Positions 17,332-26,985 of a DNA stretch of 64,000 bases are shown piece by piece. The position numbers and the translations under genes were made by a program. The stretch is taken from NCBI GenBank assembly GCA_030530285.1, contig JAUMVD010000002.1, forward strand, positions 21,533 to 85,532, read 5' to 3'. How positions within the stretch are numbered: position 1 is the stretch's first letter; every line of letters begins with the position of its first letter. The notes beneath the pieces were generated by a model, which saw nothing but the letters and a program-made list of their open reading frames with translations, was not told the origin of the DNA and made no database searches. The stretch comes from Bacillota bacterium (GTDB lineage: Bacteria > Bacillota > Clostridia > Peptostreptococcales > Anaerovoracaceae).

Positions 17332-19440
17332 TTACCACGGATTCGTATAAACTATTGCGATATTTTCCGGTCCGTAGTAAGTCTTTTTCTTGATCTTCTT
17401 ATATGCTACGATCACGAATCGATACTCTGTATCCGGCTCCAGATTTTTCGCTGTATAAGTTACCTGCTTGGCCTTACTGTTCGTCTTCAGCAGTTCTCTG
17501 CCGTACTCCGTATCGAGATAGATCTTATATCCGGTCATCTTGGCCTGTTTATTCCACTTCATCTTCAGGTAAGTATCGCCGATTTCTGTGAATTCAAATC
17601 CCGTGATGCTGCCGATCATGAACATCTCTGAAACTTCGCCTTTATAAAGGCCGATGCCTTTGATCGTTACCGTTCCCGTTCCCGGATTCTTGTTGTTGCT
17701 GTAAGTCAATGTATAATCCTCGTTCTTGACAAGCTCATTGCCATTCACGATGACTACCGGTGACGGCTTGATGGCTTTGCCTGTGTAGGCATACTCATCC
17801 TTCGGCAGGCTCACTTCCGCGCCTGCCAGGCTGATGCGGCTTTCCGTGGTGGTCAGTGCCTTGATGCGGAATGACCCTGCTCTGTCTGAGCTGTACAGAT
17901 TCTTCCATTTCTTCGTTCCGGCTTTTTTGAAGTAGCTGGTCTTGGTCTTTCCCGTGGAATCGAATCTGATCCAGCTGTAATTGTCGTCCGTCTCATATCC
18001 GATATAAAATCTCTTCTTGTCAAGCGATCCTGTGGACGTTGCCCTTACAACAACGGCAAATTTCTCGCCGGTATTGAGATGTACCGGGCTGACGCCGTAA
18101 TCACTGAGATTGAAGGTATAATTTCCCGCATTGTCGGTAGCCACATTGAAGTTCGCCGCTACCTTACCCGTTGTCGGGGTGGATTTGACATTGCGGTAGA
18201 CCTTGACATTGTATTTGGTAAAGCTCTCGTTCCAAGTCGTAAAACCGACAGCTTCCACGGTGTGTCTGTAGTTATCATCCGGCACCGTGAAGACGTTCGC
18301 AAAGTCGGATTTGACCTTGAGGGAAGCATCACTCGGGACTGCATTTCCATCATAGTGGAAATTGTAATCATACGTATCTGCCGGCTGCATATCCAGTGCG
18401 ATGGCGTTCTGGAAACTCCAGTCGAAATAAGATACGTAAACGTATCCGTTGTCATGGACGCCGGTGCCCCAGCTGTTCTGCACGATCCATGCGCCATCGA
18501 TCTCAGGATAATCCTCTCCGCCCTCGAAGTTCTCCGCAGCATAAGTGTCATCTCAGCCGACGATAGAAACTGCGTGATTGGTCATACCCCAAGCGTCCCA
18601 GTAGTCATTGCCGTAGGAATAGTCGCAGTAATAGGCTGACTCATCTTCATTCAGATAGGCATCATCATAGTAGATCGAAGCCATGACCGCTCCGTGCTCA
18701 CTGATGGCCTCCTTGGTCAGATCGACATTCAGATTATATAAATCGTCAACGGAATAATAAATATCCGAAATGTACTCGGCATTTTCCAGTTTCAGGACAT
18801 CATTATATGTATACGGTGTATCTCCAGACGCGCGGCTGTGCATGCCCATCCAGTTTGCCATGGCCTGGGCTGACATATAATTGTTTCCGCCGTTTTGCTT
18901 CCACGCGCTGCTGGAAATGTTCCTGTCATTTGCCGTATATCCATAATCCGGATAGGCCTGTCTGTTATAGAAATTGTAACCGAATCCCAAGGCTGACAGA
19001 TCGTAATCCTGATCAATGGTCTTCCCCTGGTTATTCAATTCATACAGATACGAAATCTGCGCTACTGTGGCGGCCGCATGGGCCCAGCATGTCTCCGTAT
19101 CACCCTGGTCCAGCACATCGACCCTGTTTTTGAACCAGGAATACTTCCTCGGATCATAGACAGCAGGAAGCTCACCCCGCAGTTTTCGCTTTTTCTGGTC
19201 CATGTATTCGTCCCGATCTTCCTCTTCGACAGCGATACGTTCGCGGACCTCCTGGATATCGTGGTAACCGGTGCCTTTATCCGTAGGCTCTGCCGCAGTT
19301 GCGCCCTCCTGAACCAGGTCTTCTGTCAGAGCGAAACTGCTGACTGGATAAAAGCATGTTCCCAATACAAAAACGGCAGCCGTGATACAGGCGGTCAGCC
19401 GCTTTATAAGGGATTTTCTACTCATTTTTATATTTTTCAT
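17332..19440 (-). pseudogene. Secreted C1 (papain-like) cysteine protease with Ig/FN3 tail, interrupted by in-frame TGA
   Basis: A signal peptide (VFLGT-type core at about 20-36) is followed by a papain-fold protease. The catalytic Cys118 is in DQGDTETCWA and the His is in NHAVSIVG; the Asn is in QNSWG beyond the stop. A lectin-like region, an Ig-like module (YTGKAIKPSPV to GLYKGEVSE) and an FN3-like C-terminus complete the protein. A TGA at 18553-18555 replaces the Trp codon that the adjacent paralogue has in GWDD. The frame downstream is open and undamaged to 17332, giving 702 codons plus the final stop. The translated product would end after 295 residues, without the Asn or the adhesive tail. 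A recent mutation or an assembly error are both possible. Confidence 0.85.
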
Positions 19441-19518
19441 TTCCTCTTCTCCGGCATATCGTCATTTTCAAAAATATCTGATAAATAATTGTATCATTTT
19501 ACCCCGACTGCCGCAACT

Positions 19519-19546
19519 AAAAGGCGTGAGGATCGCTCCTCACGCC
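19519..19546 (-). terminator. Intrinsic terminator after the second cysteine protease gene
   Basis: A perfect 10-bp stem GGCGTGAGGA/TCCTCACGCC with a four-base loop (19523-19546) is followed on the minus strand by TTTT. It separates the two paralogous protease genes into different transcripts. The plus strand also has a T-rich tract, so it may work both ways. Confidence 0.85.
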
Positions 19547-19566
19547 GGTTTGTTTTTTTGATCTGA

Positions 19567-21686
19567 TTAATAGTTCGTATACTGTGTCAGTACAGGTGAC
19601 AGCGGTCCATTGTAAGTCTTTTTCTTAACCTTCACGTATGTCTTGATCTTATATTGATACTTGGTTCCCGGTTCCAGATTCTGATGTGTGAATGTGGTGG
19701 TTCCGGCCTTTTTGATGGTCTTGATCTGTTTATCGCCATCCGGTGTTACCTGATAGATCTTGTATCCGGTAGCCTTAGGGACCTGATCCCATGAAAGCTG
19801 GATATAATCAGACCCGCTGTCGGCTGCTCTGAATCCGCTCATGTTTCCGATCGTAAATGTGCTTTCGGCAGAGCCTTTATACAGGCCGATGCCCTTCACG
19901 ATAACGGTTGCTGTTCCCGGATACTTGTTGTTCTTATAGGAAACGCTGTAGTCCTGATCTTTGACGAGTGTCTTGCCGTTGAATTTTACTACAGGCTCCG
20001 GTTTTACCGCTGCCTTGGTATATGGGTTCATCTTCTGCGATACCGTCACGCTGGCTCCCGTCATGTCGATTCTCGGCGTCGTCGTGGTGAAGCCTTTGAT
20101 TCTGAAAGAAGCGCTCTTGTTCTTTGAATACAGATCCTTCCACTTGCCGCTGGCTTTATCTCTGTAGTAGCAGACATTTTTCTTGCCCGTTGTCTTGAAG
20201 CTAATCCAGCCGTATTTACCCTTTTCCTCATATCCCATCAGGAAATTCTTGTCGTAAGGATCCACTTCTGTCGCTTTGATGACGATGGCGTACTTTTCTC
20301 CGGTCTTGAATTTTACCGGGGCAGCTCCCTTTTCTCTCAGGTTGAAGGTATAAGCCCCCGGATAATCTGTTGAGACGTTGAAGTCCGCTGCCAGCTCACC
20401 GCTTGTCGGCACTTTCTTTACGTTTTTGTAGACCTTGACATTATAGGATGCTTTGAAGTCGTTCCACGTGGTGAACCCGACGGCTTCCAGTGTATGCATG
20501 TTTCCATCATCCGGAATCGTGTATACGTTGGCAGTCTCGGCTCCGACCTTTCTCTTCATCCAGTTGAGGACTGAATTGCCGTCATAGTGGAAGTTGGCGT
20601 CGTATTTGTCCGCAGGCTGCATATTCAACGCGATGGCGTCGCACATGCTCCAGTCTTCGTAGGAAACGTAGAAGATGCCTCCTTCATGCATCTCATCTCC
20701 CCAGCTGTTCTGAACGATCCACGCGCCGTTATGGTCAGGTTTTTCATCAAACTTGGTTCTGGAATAATTGTCATCCCAGCCGATTACGGTGACTTCATGG
20801 TTGGTGTCCATCGGCGATACATCATAGCTGTAGTAACTCTTTTCATCCTGAGCGAGGAAATAGTAGTCCCAGCAAATCACTGTGGTTACCGCACCATACT
20901 TCTGGATGGCTTCCTTTACGAGATTGACATTCAGCACATAGTCATCATTGTCCTCTTCATTCGGGATGAAGATGGCGTTTTCAAGCGTCAGTTCATCATC
21001 ATACAGTTTGAGCCAGTCATCTTCATTGTTGCTTCTGTATGGCCCCATCCAGTTTGCCATGGCCTGTGATGAGATGAATCCGTTTCCGCCGTTGAGCGCC
21101 CAGTTGCGCTTGCCGACGTTTTTGTCTTTCGCGGTATTGCCATAGAGACTGAACGGCTTGTAAACCTTCCTGTTATAGAAGTTGTGGGCGAAATCCAGCG
21201 GTGACATGTCATAGTCCTTTGTGATGGTCTTGCCGCTGTCCGAAGTTCCTTGAGATATGACATCTGCGCAGTGGTGCTCATGGAATACGCCCAGCAACAT
21301 TCTGTATCACCCTGATCCATTACGTCTACATGTCCCTTGTAAAATGACATGCCTCGCGGATCATATTTTGACGGAAGGCTCGCCCCCAGCCTGCTGATCT
21401 TCTTTTTGAGATAAGTCGGCTGATCTTTTTTGGCTACAGAAAGTCTATCGTCGACTTTACTGATCGGCTGATAACCGGTGCCTTTTTCCGGCAGATTTCT
21501 GTCAGCCTCCATTTCCAAATACTCTTCTTCACTGATCTGACTGGCATCCGTTTCCTGCAGTTCATCTTCCGTGATCGCGAAACTGCCAACAGGATAGAGG
21601 CAGGTTCCCAGCACGAACACGGCAGCCGTCACACAGGCGGTCAGCTGTTTGATCAGCGCTTTGCTCCTGATAGATTGTTTTTTCAT
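19567..21686 (-). pseudogene. Paralogous secreted C1 cysteine protease with Ig/FN3 tail, disrupted by a one-base frameshift
   Basis: The layout matches the neighbouring gene: signal peptide, papain-like domain (Cys in DQGDTECCWA, His in TNHEVTVIGWDD, Asn in QNSWG), Ig-like module and FN3-like C-terminus. The frame shifts near 21243: the N-terminal frame reads KELRTAARP, while the downstream frame resumes as DSGKTITKDYDMS. Restoring one missing base gives KEL-x-DSGKT, which aligns without gaps to the paralogue (YELNNQGKT). The start at 21686 has AGGAGAG seven bases upstream. As sequenced, the product would be truncated shortly after the catalytic Cys. The loss could be real or an indel error. 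Confidence 0.82.
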
Positions 21687-21774
21687 ATCGACTCTCCTAA
21701 CTAGTAAAAAAATACACTTCATTATATCAGTTAATACACCATTTGTATCGAAGTGTTACAATTATTTCTGCGTT

Positions 21775-22629
21775 TTACTGATTCAGCCCTGCTGCTTCAA
21801 CGACGTGTTTCATCAATACAGCAGTCGTCACGCTGCCTACGCCCCCCGGCACCGGAGTGATCATGGCAGCGCGCGGCTCTGCCTCATCGAAATTCATATC
21901 TCCGCAGAGTTTACCCTCTTCATCCACATTGATGCCCACATCGATCAAAACCTGCCCCTCGCCAAGCTTATCGGCGCCGACCATTTTGGCTCTGCCGAGG
22001 GCTGCGATCACGATATCCGCTTCACGGCCCGCTTTGGCGAAGTCCTCCGCCGTCGTTCTGCTGTGGCAGACCGTTATGGTCGCATGTCTTCTCATGGCCA
22101 TCATGGCTACAGGTTTGCCGATGACCAGACTTCTTCCCATGATGGTGACTTTCTTGCCCTTGAGCTCGACGCCGTAGTGGTCCAGCATATGGATGCAGGC
22201 TTCGGCTGTGCATGGCGGATAGCCCAGATCGCTGTCCATAAACACCCCTGCCATGGACCCGGATGTGATGCCGTCCATATCCTTGGCTGGTGACAGACTT
22301 TCACATACTGCCTTCTCGTCGATGTGCTTCGGCAAAGGTCTGAACATGAGAACGCCGTGAATGCTGTCGTCTTCATTGATCTTTTGGATTACACCGATCA
22401 GTTCATCCTGACCGGTTTCCTCTCCCAGCACGAACTGTCTCACGTCGATTCCTGTCTGTTCAGCTCTCTTGAGAGCGCCCTTCTCATATGAAAGGTCTCC
22501 GGGGTTTTCTCCGAGTCTGATGATCGCCAGTGTCGGAATGATCCCCTGCTCTCTGAGCGCTTCGGCTTTGGCTTTGGTCGTCTCCGTAAGGCTCTTTGCC
22601 ACAGCCTTACCCTTTAGTAATTCTGCCAT
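21775..22629 (-). CDS. folD: Bifunctional methylenetetrahydrofolate dehydrogenase/cyclohydrolase
   Basis: This cytoplasmic enzyme of about 284 residues interconverts methylene-, methenyl- and 10-formyl-tetrahydrofolate. Family motifs include GVLMFRPLPKHID, MDGITSGSMAG, CTAEACIHML, VTIMGRSLVIGKPVAMMAM and PVPGGVGSVTTAVLM. I prefer ATG 22629 (MAELLKG) with AAGGA seven bases upstream over the in-frame TTG at 22635. The 5-prime end overlaps the rnhB 3-prime end by 23 bases. It supplies one-carbon units that link with MetH. Confidence 0.95.
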   Translation of the reverse strand: MAELLKGKAVAKSLTETTKAKAEALREQGIIPTLAIIRLGENPGDLSYEKGALKRAEQTGIDVRQFVLGEETGQDELIGVIQKINEDDSIHGVLMFRPLPKHIDEKAVCESLSPAKDMDGITSGSMAGVFMDSDLGYPPCTAEACIHMLDHYGVELKGKKVTIMGRSLVIGKPVAMMAMRRHATITVCHSRTTAEDFAKAGREADIVIAALGRAKMVGADKLGEGQVLIDVGINVDEEGKLCGDMNFDEAEPRAAMITPVPGGVGSVTTAVLMKHVVEAAGLNQ

Positions 22630-23311
22630 CTTCAAATCCTTTCTGTAAAAACGTCAATCTGTGTATCGGACACGTGCCGTGCTCTCTCAGTCCCTCATAA
22701 TGAGCCGCGGTTCCGTAACCCTTATTCTTTTCAAAAGCATACCATGGATATTCTTTCGCGTACTCCACCATCATCCTGTCCCTGGTGACCTTGGCGATGA
22801 TGGATGCCGCCGCGATAGCCAGTACTTTGGCATCGCCTTTGATGATCGCCTCCTGAGGCTGCTCCAGATCCTCTATGGTGACGGCGTCAAACAGGACGTA
22901 GTCGATCTGCGCGGGTCCTTCCGGGCCGGCAGGCTGCAGATTCGCCAGCTTGCTGTCACACTGCGCGATCGCCTTTTTCATCGCTTTCTTGGTGGCCTGC
23001 AGGATGTTGACCTCATCGATCTCTTCATGGGTGCACATTCCGATTCCGATCGCCAGCGCCTTCTCATTGATCCGATCAAAGAGCTCTTCTCTGCGCTTCT
23101 CCGAAAGTTTTTTGGAATCATCTACCCCCAGCACATCAAAATCCTCAGGCAAAACCACCGCTGCCGTGACCACCGGTCCGGCCAGAGGTCCTCTGCCCAC
23201 TTCATCGACTCCTGCGATGTATTGATAGCCCGCCTCATGGAGCTTTTGCTCCGGCAGCTTCATTTCTGCCAGGCGGAGCTTTTGCTTCTGTATCCGTTCT
23301 TCTTTTTTCAT
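22607..23311 (-). CDS. rnhB: Ribonuclease HII
   Basis: The protein of 234 residues cleaves RNA in RNA-DNA hybrids and single ribonucleotides in DNA. The acidic active-site region is clear: YIAGVDEVGRGPLAGPV near the N-terminus, VDDSKKLSEKRRE, then DAVTIED and ASIIAKVTRD. It overlaps rbgA by 4 bases and folD by 23 bases, giving an rbgA-rnhB-folD operon. The rbgA-rnhB linkage is common in Firmicutes. Confidence 0.95.
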   Translation of the reverse strand: MKKEERIQKQKLRLAEMKLPEQKLHEAGYQYIAGVDEVGRGPLAGPVVTAAVVLPEDFDVLGVDDSKKLSEKRREELFDRINEKALAIGIGMCTHEEIDEVNILQATKKAMKKAIAQCDSKLANLQPAGPEGPAQIDYVLFDAVTIEDLEQPQEAIIKGDAKVLAIAAASIIAKVTRDRMMVEYAKEYPWYAFEKNKGYGTAAHYEGLREHGTCPIHRLTFLQKGFEDGRITKG

Positions 23312-24132
23312 GTTGATGGTTTCTCCGGCATTTCCAGCGTGATCCTGCCGATCTTGGCGCTTCTGAATTCATCCAGCACCAGCTTGCCGATCCGCTCATA
23401 GTCTATCCGTTTGCCCGACATAATGCAACCGCGTTTGAGGGCCATTGCTTCCATGGTCTCCAGGGGCGTCTCTCCCATCTCATTGAGTTTATATCTTTCT
23501 TTGAGCATGTCCGGATAACGCGCCATCAGCACGCCGATCAGTTCCATCCCCAGAGTCGGCACATCCAGGATCTCGTCTTTGATGGATCCGCAAAACGCCA
23601 GATTCAGCCCCACCTTCGGATCTTCGAATTTAGGCCACAAAATCCCCGGCGTATCCAGAAGCTGCATGCCGTTACCCAGTCTCAGCCACTGTTTTCCTTT
23701 CGTGACACCGGGTTTGTTGCCCGTCTTGGCGCTCTTTTTGCCCGTGAGTCTGTTGATCAGCGATGACTTGCCGCAGTTCGGCACGCCCACGATCATGAGC
23801 CTTTTGGCTCCCATGCCTTCCAGAATCTTAAGGAGAGTTTTGACTCCGGCACCGCTCATGCTGTTGACGGAGACAGCCTTAACGGCCGCTTCCCTTTCGG
23901 TGAGATATTCTGCCCAGACCTTGGTGGCGCTTTCATCGGCCAGATCGCTCTTATTCAGAGCAATCACTCTGGGCTTTCGCTTCACCAGCTCATCGATGAT
24001 GGGATTCCTGCTGGAAACCGGAATCCTGGCGTCGACAACCTCTATGACCGCGTCCACCATTTTCAGGTTTTCCTGAATCAGCTCGCGGGTTTTTTTCATG
24101 TGACCGGGATACCAGTTAATATTCTCAATCAT
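23308..24132 (-). CDS. rbgA: Ribosome biogenesis GTPase RbgA (YlqF)
   Basis: This circularly permuted GTPase of 274 residues is needed for late 50S subunit assembly. Motif order is G4 (ALNKSDL), then G1 (GVPNCGKSSLIN), then G3 (DTPG), as expected for the YlqF/YawG group. The N-terminal INWYPGHMKK is characteristic. It lies downstream of rplS, with a terminator between them, and upstream of rnhB. Expression probably uses both read-through and a local promoter. Confidence 0.95.
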   Translation of the reverse strand: MIENINWYPGHMKKTRELIQENLKMVDAVIEVVDARIPVSSRNPIIDELVKRKPRVIALNKSDLADESATKVWAEYLTEREAAVKAVSVNSMSGAGVKTLLKILEGMGAKRLMIVGVPNCGKSSLINRLTGKKSAKTGNKPGVTKGKQWLRLGNGMQLLDTPGILWPKFEDPKVGLNLAFCGSIKDEILDVPTLGMELIGVLMARYPDMLKERYKLNEMGETPLETMEAMALKRGCIMSGKRIDYERIGKLVLDEFRSAKIGRITLEMPEKPST

Positions 24133-24163
24133 GTTGCTGCTCCCTATGATTTCCGCAATTATG

Positions 24164-24189
24164 AAAAAAGGACCTCACTATGAAGGTCC
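24164..24189 (-). terminator. Intrinsic terminator after rplS
   Basis: On the minus strand a GGACCT stem, eight-base loop and AGGTCC (24170-24189) are followed by six T residues (24164-24169). It lies nine bases past the rplS stop. Confidence 0.85.
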
Positions 24190-24197
24190 CTTTAGAA

Positions 24198-24545
24198 TTA
24201 TCTGCTTTCTTTTGACTTGATCTTAGCTGATTTACCAGTTCTCTGTCTCATGTAGTGCAGTCTGGCTCTTCTAACCTTACCGTGTCTTACGACCTCGATC
24301 TTCTCAACCAGTGGTGAGTGGATCGGGAACGTCTTTTCAACGCCGACTCCGGATGCGATTCTTCTTACTGTGAAAGTCTCGCCGATTCCGCCGTTCTGTC
24401 TCTTCAAAACAAAGCCTTCGAATATCTGAATTCTTTCTCTGTTTCCTTCTTTGATTTTAACGTGTACCTTTACAGTATCTCCAACGTTAAATGCAGGGAT
24501 GTCAGATTTCATATATTCTTGTGTTACTGAGCTCATTACGTCCAT
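24198..24545 (-). CDS. rplS: 50S ribosomal protein L19
   Basis: This ribosomal protein of 115 residues lies at the 30S-50S interface. Family sequences [26 protein letters not shown] and [19 protein letters not shown] are evident. It is monocistronic here, with its own promoter, a leader of about 110 bases containing hairpins, a strong GGAGGA site and a terminator downstream. Confidence 0.97.
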   Translation of the reverse strand: MDVMSSVTQEYMKSDIPAFNVGDTVKVHVKIKEGNRERIQIFEGFVLKRQNGGIGETFTVRRIASGVGVEKTFPIHSPLVEKIEVVRHGKVRRARLHYMRQRTGKSAKIKSKESR

Positions 24546-24690
24546 CGCTCTTCCTCCTTCCCTTCGAAACGTTCATGACCTGTCCGGAACAGCCGGAGCC
24601 TTACGATCAGAGGACCGCCCGTTAAATTACAATCTGCATGCGCTCCAGCGCACGCTCAATAATTATACAATATAAAAAATCCCCTTGCAA
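24546..24690 (-). promoter_or_regulatory. rplS promoter and structured leader
   Basis: TTGCAA (24685-24690) and TATAAT (24662-24667) are exactly 17 bases apart on the minus strand. The leader of about 110 bases can form a GC-rich hairpin (GTGCGCTGGAGCGCATGC region near 24635-24650) and others before the ribosome binding site. An L19 autoregulatory leader is known in Firmicutes; whether this one matches that family needs a covariance search. Confidence 0.7.
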
Positions 24691-24702
24691 GGATTTTTTA
24701 CG
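24668..24702 (-). terminator. Terminator of the xerD-like gene overlapping the rplS promoter
   Basis: AAAAAATCC and GGATTTTTT flank a TTGCAAGG loop on the minus strand, about 20 bases after the recombinase stop. The loop contains the -35 box of rplS, so termination of the upstream transcript and initiation of rplS share the same DNA. Confidence 0.65.
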
Positions 24703-24720
24703 TTCTCAATGGTGCCTTTT

Positions 24721-25605
24721 TTATGCTCTCGGATGTGTCTTGTCGTAAACATCTTTGATCCTGTTTTTTGTCGCGGATAAATAGATCTGTGTTGCCGTGA
24801 TATCCTCATGCCCCATGAGTTCCTGCAGAGACTTGAGATCCGCGCCGTTCTGAAGCATATGAACCGCGAACGAATTCCTGAGGGTATTGGGCGTCAGACG
24901 CTGCTGCAGCCCGGTCTTCTCCCCGTATTCTTTTAGCAGTTTCCATAACCCCTGCCTGGTGATTCTGCTCCCGTAGTAATTGACAAACAAAGCTTTCTCG
25001 TCCCGGTTGTCGTCTCTCAGAAGTTTCTTTCTGACATCGTAGACATATTCTTCAAGGGCGGCTCTGGACGGCCTTCCGAGGGGCACGATCCTGGCCCGTA
25101 TCGAAGACGTGGCGCAGGTGATGAACCCCATTCTGAAATTCACATCTTCCACATTGGCATCGATCAGCTCACTGACTTTGATGCCGGTCGCATACAGCAC
25201 CTCCAGAATGGCTCTGTCTCTGATGCCCTTGAGACTTCTGTCAGGTACCTCCAGAAGACGATCCACCTCTTCGATGGTCAGAAATTCCAGTTCCTTTCGT
25301 TCGATTTTAGGCGTTTTGATTCCGGATGTCGGATTGTCTTTGATGACATTTATTTTCTGAAGATAACGAAAGAATGACCGCAAAGAAGCCAGCTTCCTGT
25401 TTACTGTGGATGCGGATTTCCCTGTGGATTTCAAGTTGTGAAGATACGCTACGATTTCCGTGCTGGAGACTTCCGTCACATCGGTGATCCCGCGTGAGCT
25501 TTCAAACGAAATGAAACTAATGACATCTCTTTTATACGCTTCCAGCGTGTTTTTTGCCATGCGTTTTTCTTTCTGAAGATATTGGACAAACTCTTCGATG
25601 TACAT
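24721..25605 (-). CDS. XerD-like tyrosine recombinase with degenerate active site
   Basis: The 294-residue protein aligns along its whole length with XerC/XerD (N-terminal SAM-like domain 1-95, catalytic domain 105-294, ending THPRA). Several catalytic residues differ from the canonical set. The first Arg is Lys143 (ATGIKVSEL), the GKGxK hairpin lysine is Ser167, and the HxxR histidine is Asn240 (TPNTLRNSF). Arg243, His266 and the nucleophile Tyr275 remain. Recombinase activity is therefore doubtful, and it may be an inactive or regulatory homologue. It lies between a Nudix gene (28-base gap) and rplS and has a strong AGGAGG site. Confidence 0.85.
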   Translation of the reverse strand: MYIEEFVQYLQKEKRMAKNTLEAYKRDVISFISFESSRGITDVTEVSSTEIVAYLHNLKSTGKSASTVNRKLASLRSFFRYLQKINVIKDNPTSGIKTPKIERKELEFLTIEEVDRLLEVPDRSLKGIRDRAILEVLYATGIKVSELIDANVEDVNFRMGFITCATSSIRARIVPLGRPSRAALEEYVYDVRKKLLRDDNRDEKALFVNYYGSRITRQGLWKLLKEYGEKTGLQQRLTPNTLRNSFAVHMLQNGADLKSLQELMGHEDITATQIYLSATKNRIKDVYDKTHPRA

Positions 25606-25633
25606 CTCGTTCCTCCTATCAGATCCATCTGAA

Positions 25634-26164
25634 TTATCTCTGTTCCTTTGCCATCATAAGCGCCGCTAAGGTTTTGGCGTCAACCAGTTCTCCTCTCGCT
25701 GCCATGTCGTACGCCTCATCAAAAGGCATTTCGATCACCTCGACCGCTTCATCCTCATCCAGCTGCTGCTCTCCGGCAGTGAGGTCTGTCATAAGATAAA
25801 GATATATTACTTCGAGGGAATACGCAACGCTTACGTTGATCTTCCCCAACAGCTTTATGGACCCCGCGGTATATCCGGTTTCTTCCTTGAGTTCCCTGAC
25901 CGCGGCTCCCAGCGGATCCATCTCGCCTTTATCTATCTTCCCTGCGGGTATTTCCAGAACCGGCCTGCCTACAGCATACCGGAACTGTCTGACCAAAACG
26001 ATATCATCGTTATCATTGATGGCCACCATGGCCACCGCTCCGTTATGCTCTATGATTTCCCGATACGCTTCGCCCTGAATCGCGGTGACCTTATCGCGTC
26101 TCAGGTTCAGTATCTTTCCTTCATATATTCTCTCGCTGCTTATGAGTTCTTCTTTAAAAATCAT
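25634..26164 (-). CDS. Nudix hydrolase, probable ADP-ribose pyrophosphatase
   Basis: The 176-residue enzyme carries the Nudix box, seen as [16 protein letters not shown] at about 90-105, with the usual upstream [19 protein letters not shown] sequence of ADP-ribose pyrophosphatases. It overlaps the proC stop by 4 bases and is followed by the xerD-like gene. The order proC-nudix-xerD-like suggests one transcription unit. Substrate specificity within the family is inferred from the EIPAGK region. Confidence 0.9.
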   Translation of the reverse strand: MIFKEELISSERIYEGKILNLRRDKVTAIQGEAYREIIEHNGAVAMVAINDNDDIVLVRQFRYAVGRPVLEIPAGKIDKGEMDPLGAAVRELKEETGYTAGSIKLLGKINVSVAYSLEVIYLYLMTDLTAGEQQLDEDEAVEVIEMPFDEAYDMAARGELVDAKTLAALMMAKEQR

Positions 26165-26985
26165 CCTTGCTTCTCCTTTGTCATTTCGATTGATCGGTCT
26201 ACCGCAGCCTGAAAGCCCTCTTTGGTCTTATCCATAAAGCCGTTTTCCAGCAGTTTATTCACCGCTTCGATGGTGGTTCCGCCAGGGGAGCAAACATTGA
26301 TCCTGAGCTGCTGTATGCTCTCTTCTGACTCCAGTACCATCTTCGCGGCTCCCAGCACGGCCTGCGCGGCAAAGACCCGGGCCTTATCCTCTGCCATACC
26401 GTTTGCTGCCGCCGCATCCATCAGCGCCTCGATGTACATATATGTATATGCCGGGCTGCTGCCGCTGACGCCGATGACACAGTCAATCAGCGCTTCATCC
26501 ACCTCTTCCGCCGAGCCTACGGAGTCAAAAATCTCTTTCACCCTGTAAAACTCATCATCCGAAACATTGTCCTTTCTGCATACGGCAGTCATGGCTTCTC
26601 CAACCTTGGCCGGAGTGTTCGGCATGATCCTGATGATCTTCGGGTTTCCGCCCAGCATTTGTGAAATGTGATCGATGCTGACGCCCGCTGCCATGGATAC
26701 CAGGATTCTGTCTTTGTTCTTCCCAAAGGCTTCTGCGATTTCCTCCAGGACTCCGTCGATGACCTGGGGCTTTACGCCTATGACAACGACATCTGCCGCT
26801 TCGCACAGCGCGGTATTGTCATCTATGATTTCGCATCTGCCGCCTGTTCTCTCCAGAGCCCAAACCGAATGAGACGGTTCCTTGTTGGAAACCAGTAAGC
26901 GGCTGCCTTCTGATGCGTCCGAGGCCGCGTACCCTTCGAGGATGGCGCCTCCCATATTGCCTGTTCCGATAAATCCTATGATCAT
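26161..26985 (-). CDS. proC: Pyrroline-5-carboxylate reductase
   Basis: The 274-residue enzyme catalyses the last step of proline synthesis. The N-terminal dinucleotide-binding motif [13 protein letters not shown] and the C-terminal [15 protein letters not shown] and [10 protein letters not shown] sequences are diagnostic. I start at ATG 26985, with AGGAGG 8 bases upstream and a 4-base ATGA overlap with the preceding exonuclease gene. The longer reading frame to 27090 lies within that gene and is not used. Confidence 0.96.
   Translation of the reverse strand: MIIGFIGTGNMGGAILEGYAASDASEGSRLLVSNKEPSHSVWALERTGGRCEIIDDNTALCEAADVVVIGVKPQVIDGVLEEIAEAFGKNKDRILVSMAAGVSIDHISQMLGGNPKIIRIMPNTPAKVGEAMTAVCRKDNVSDDEFYRVKEIFDSVGSAEEVDEALIDCVIGVSGSSPAYTYMYIEALMDAAAANGMAEDKARVFAAQAVLGAAKMVLESEESIQQLRINVCSPGGTTIEAVNKLLENGFMDKTKEGFQAAVDRSIEMTKEKQG

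Noticed and set aside
18553..18555. TGA as selenocysteine or as a Trp codon under an alternative code
   Set aside because: The aligned residue in the paralogue is Trp, no SECIS-like hairpin is evident after the TGA, and other genes here use TGA as a normal stop (for example the ATGA overlaps).
24721..25605. Integrase marking an integrated mobile element
   Set aside because: It aligns with chromosomal XerD over its whole length, sits among housekeeping genes, and there are no phage or conjugation genes or flanking repeats.
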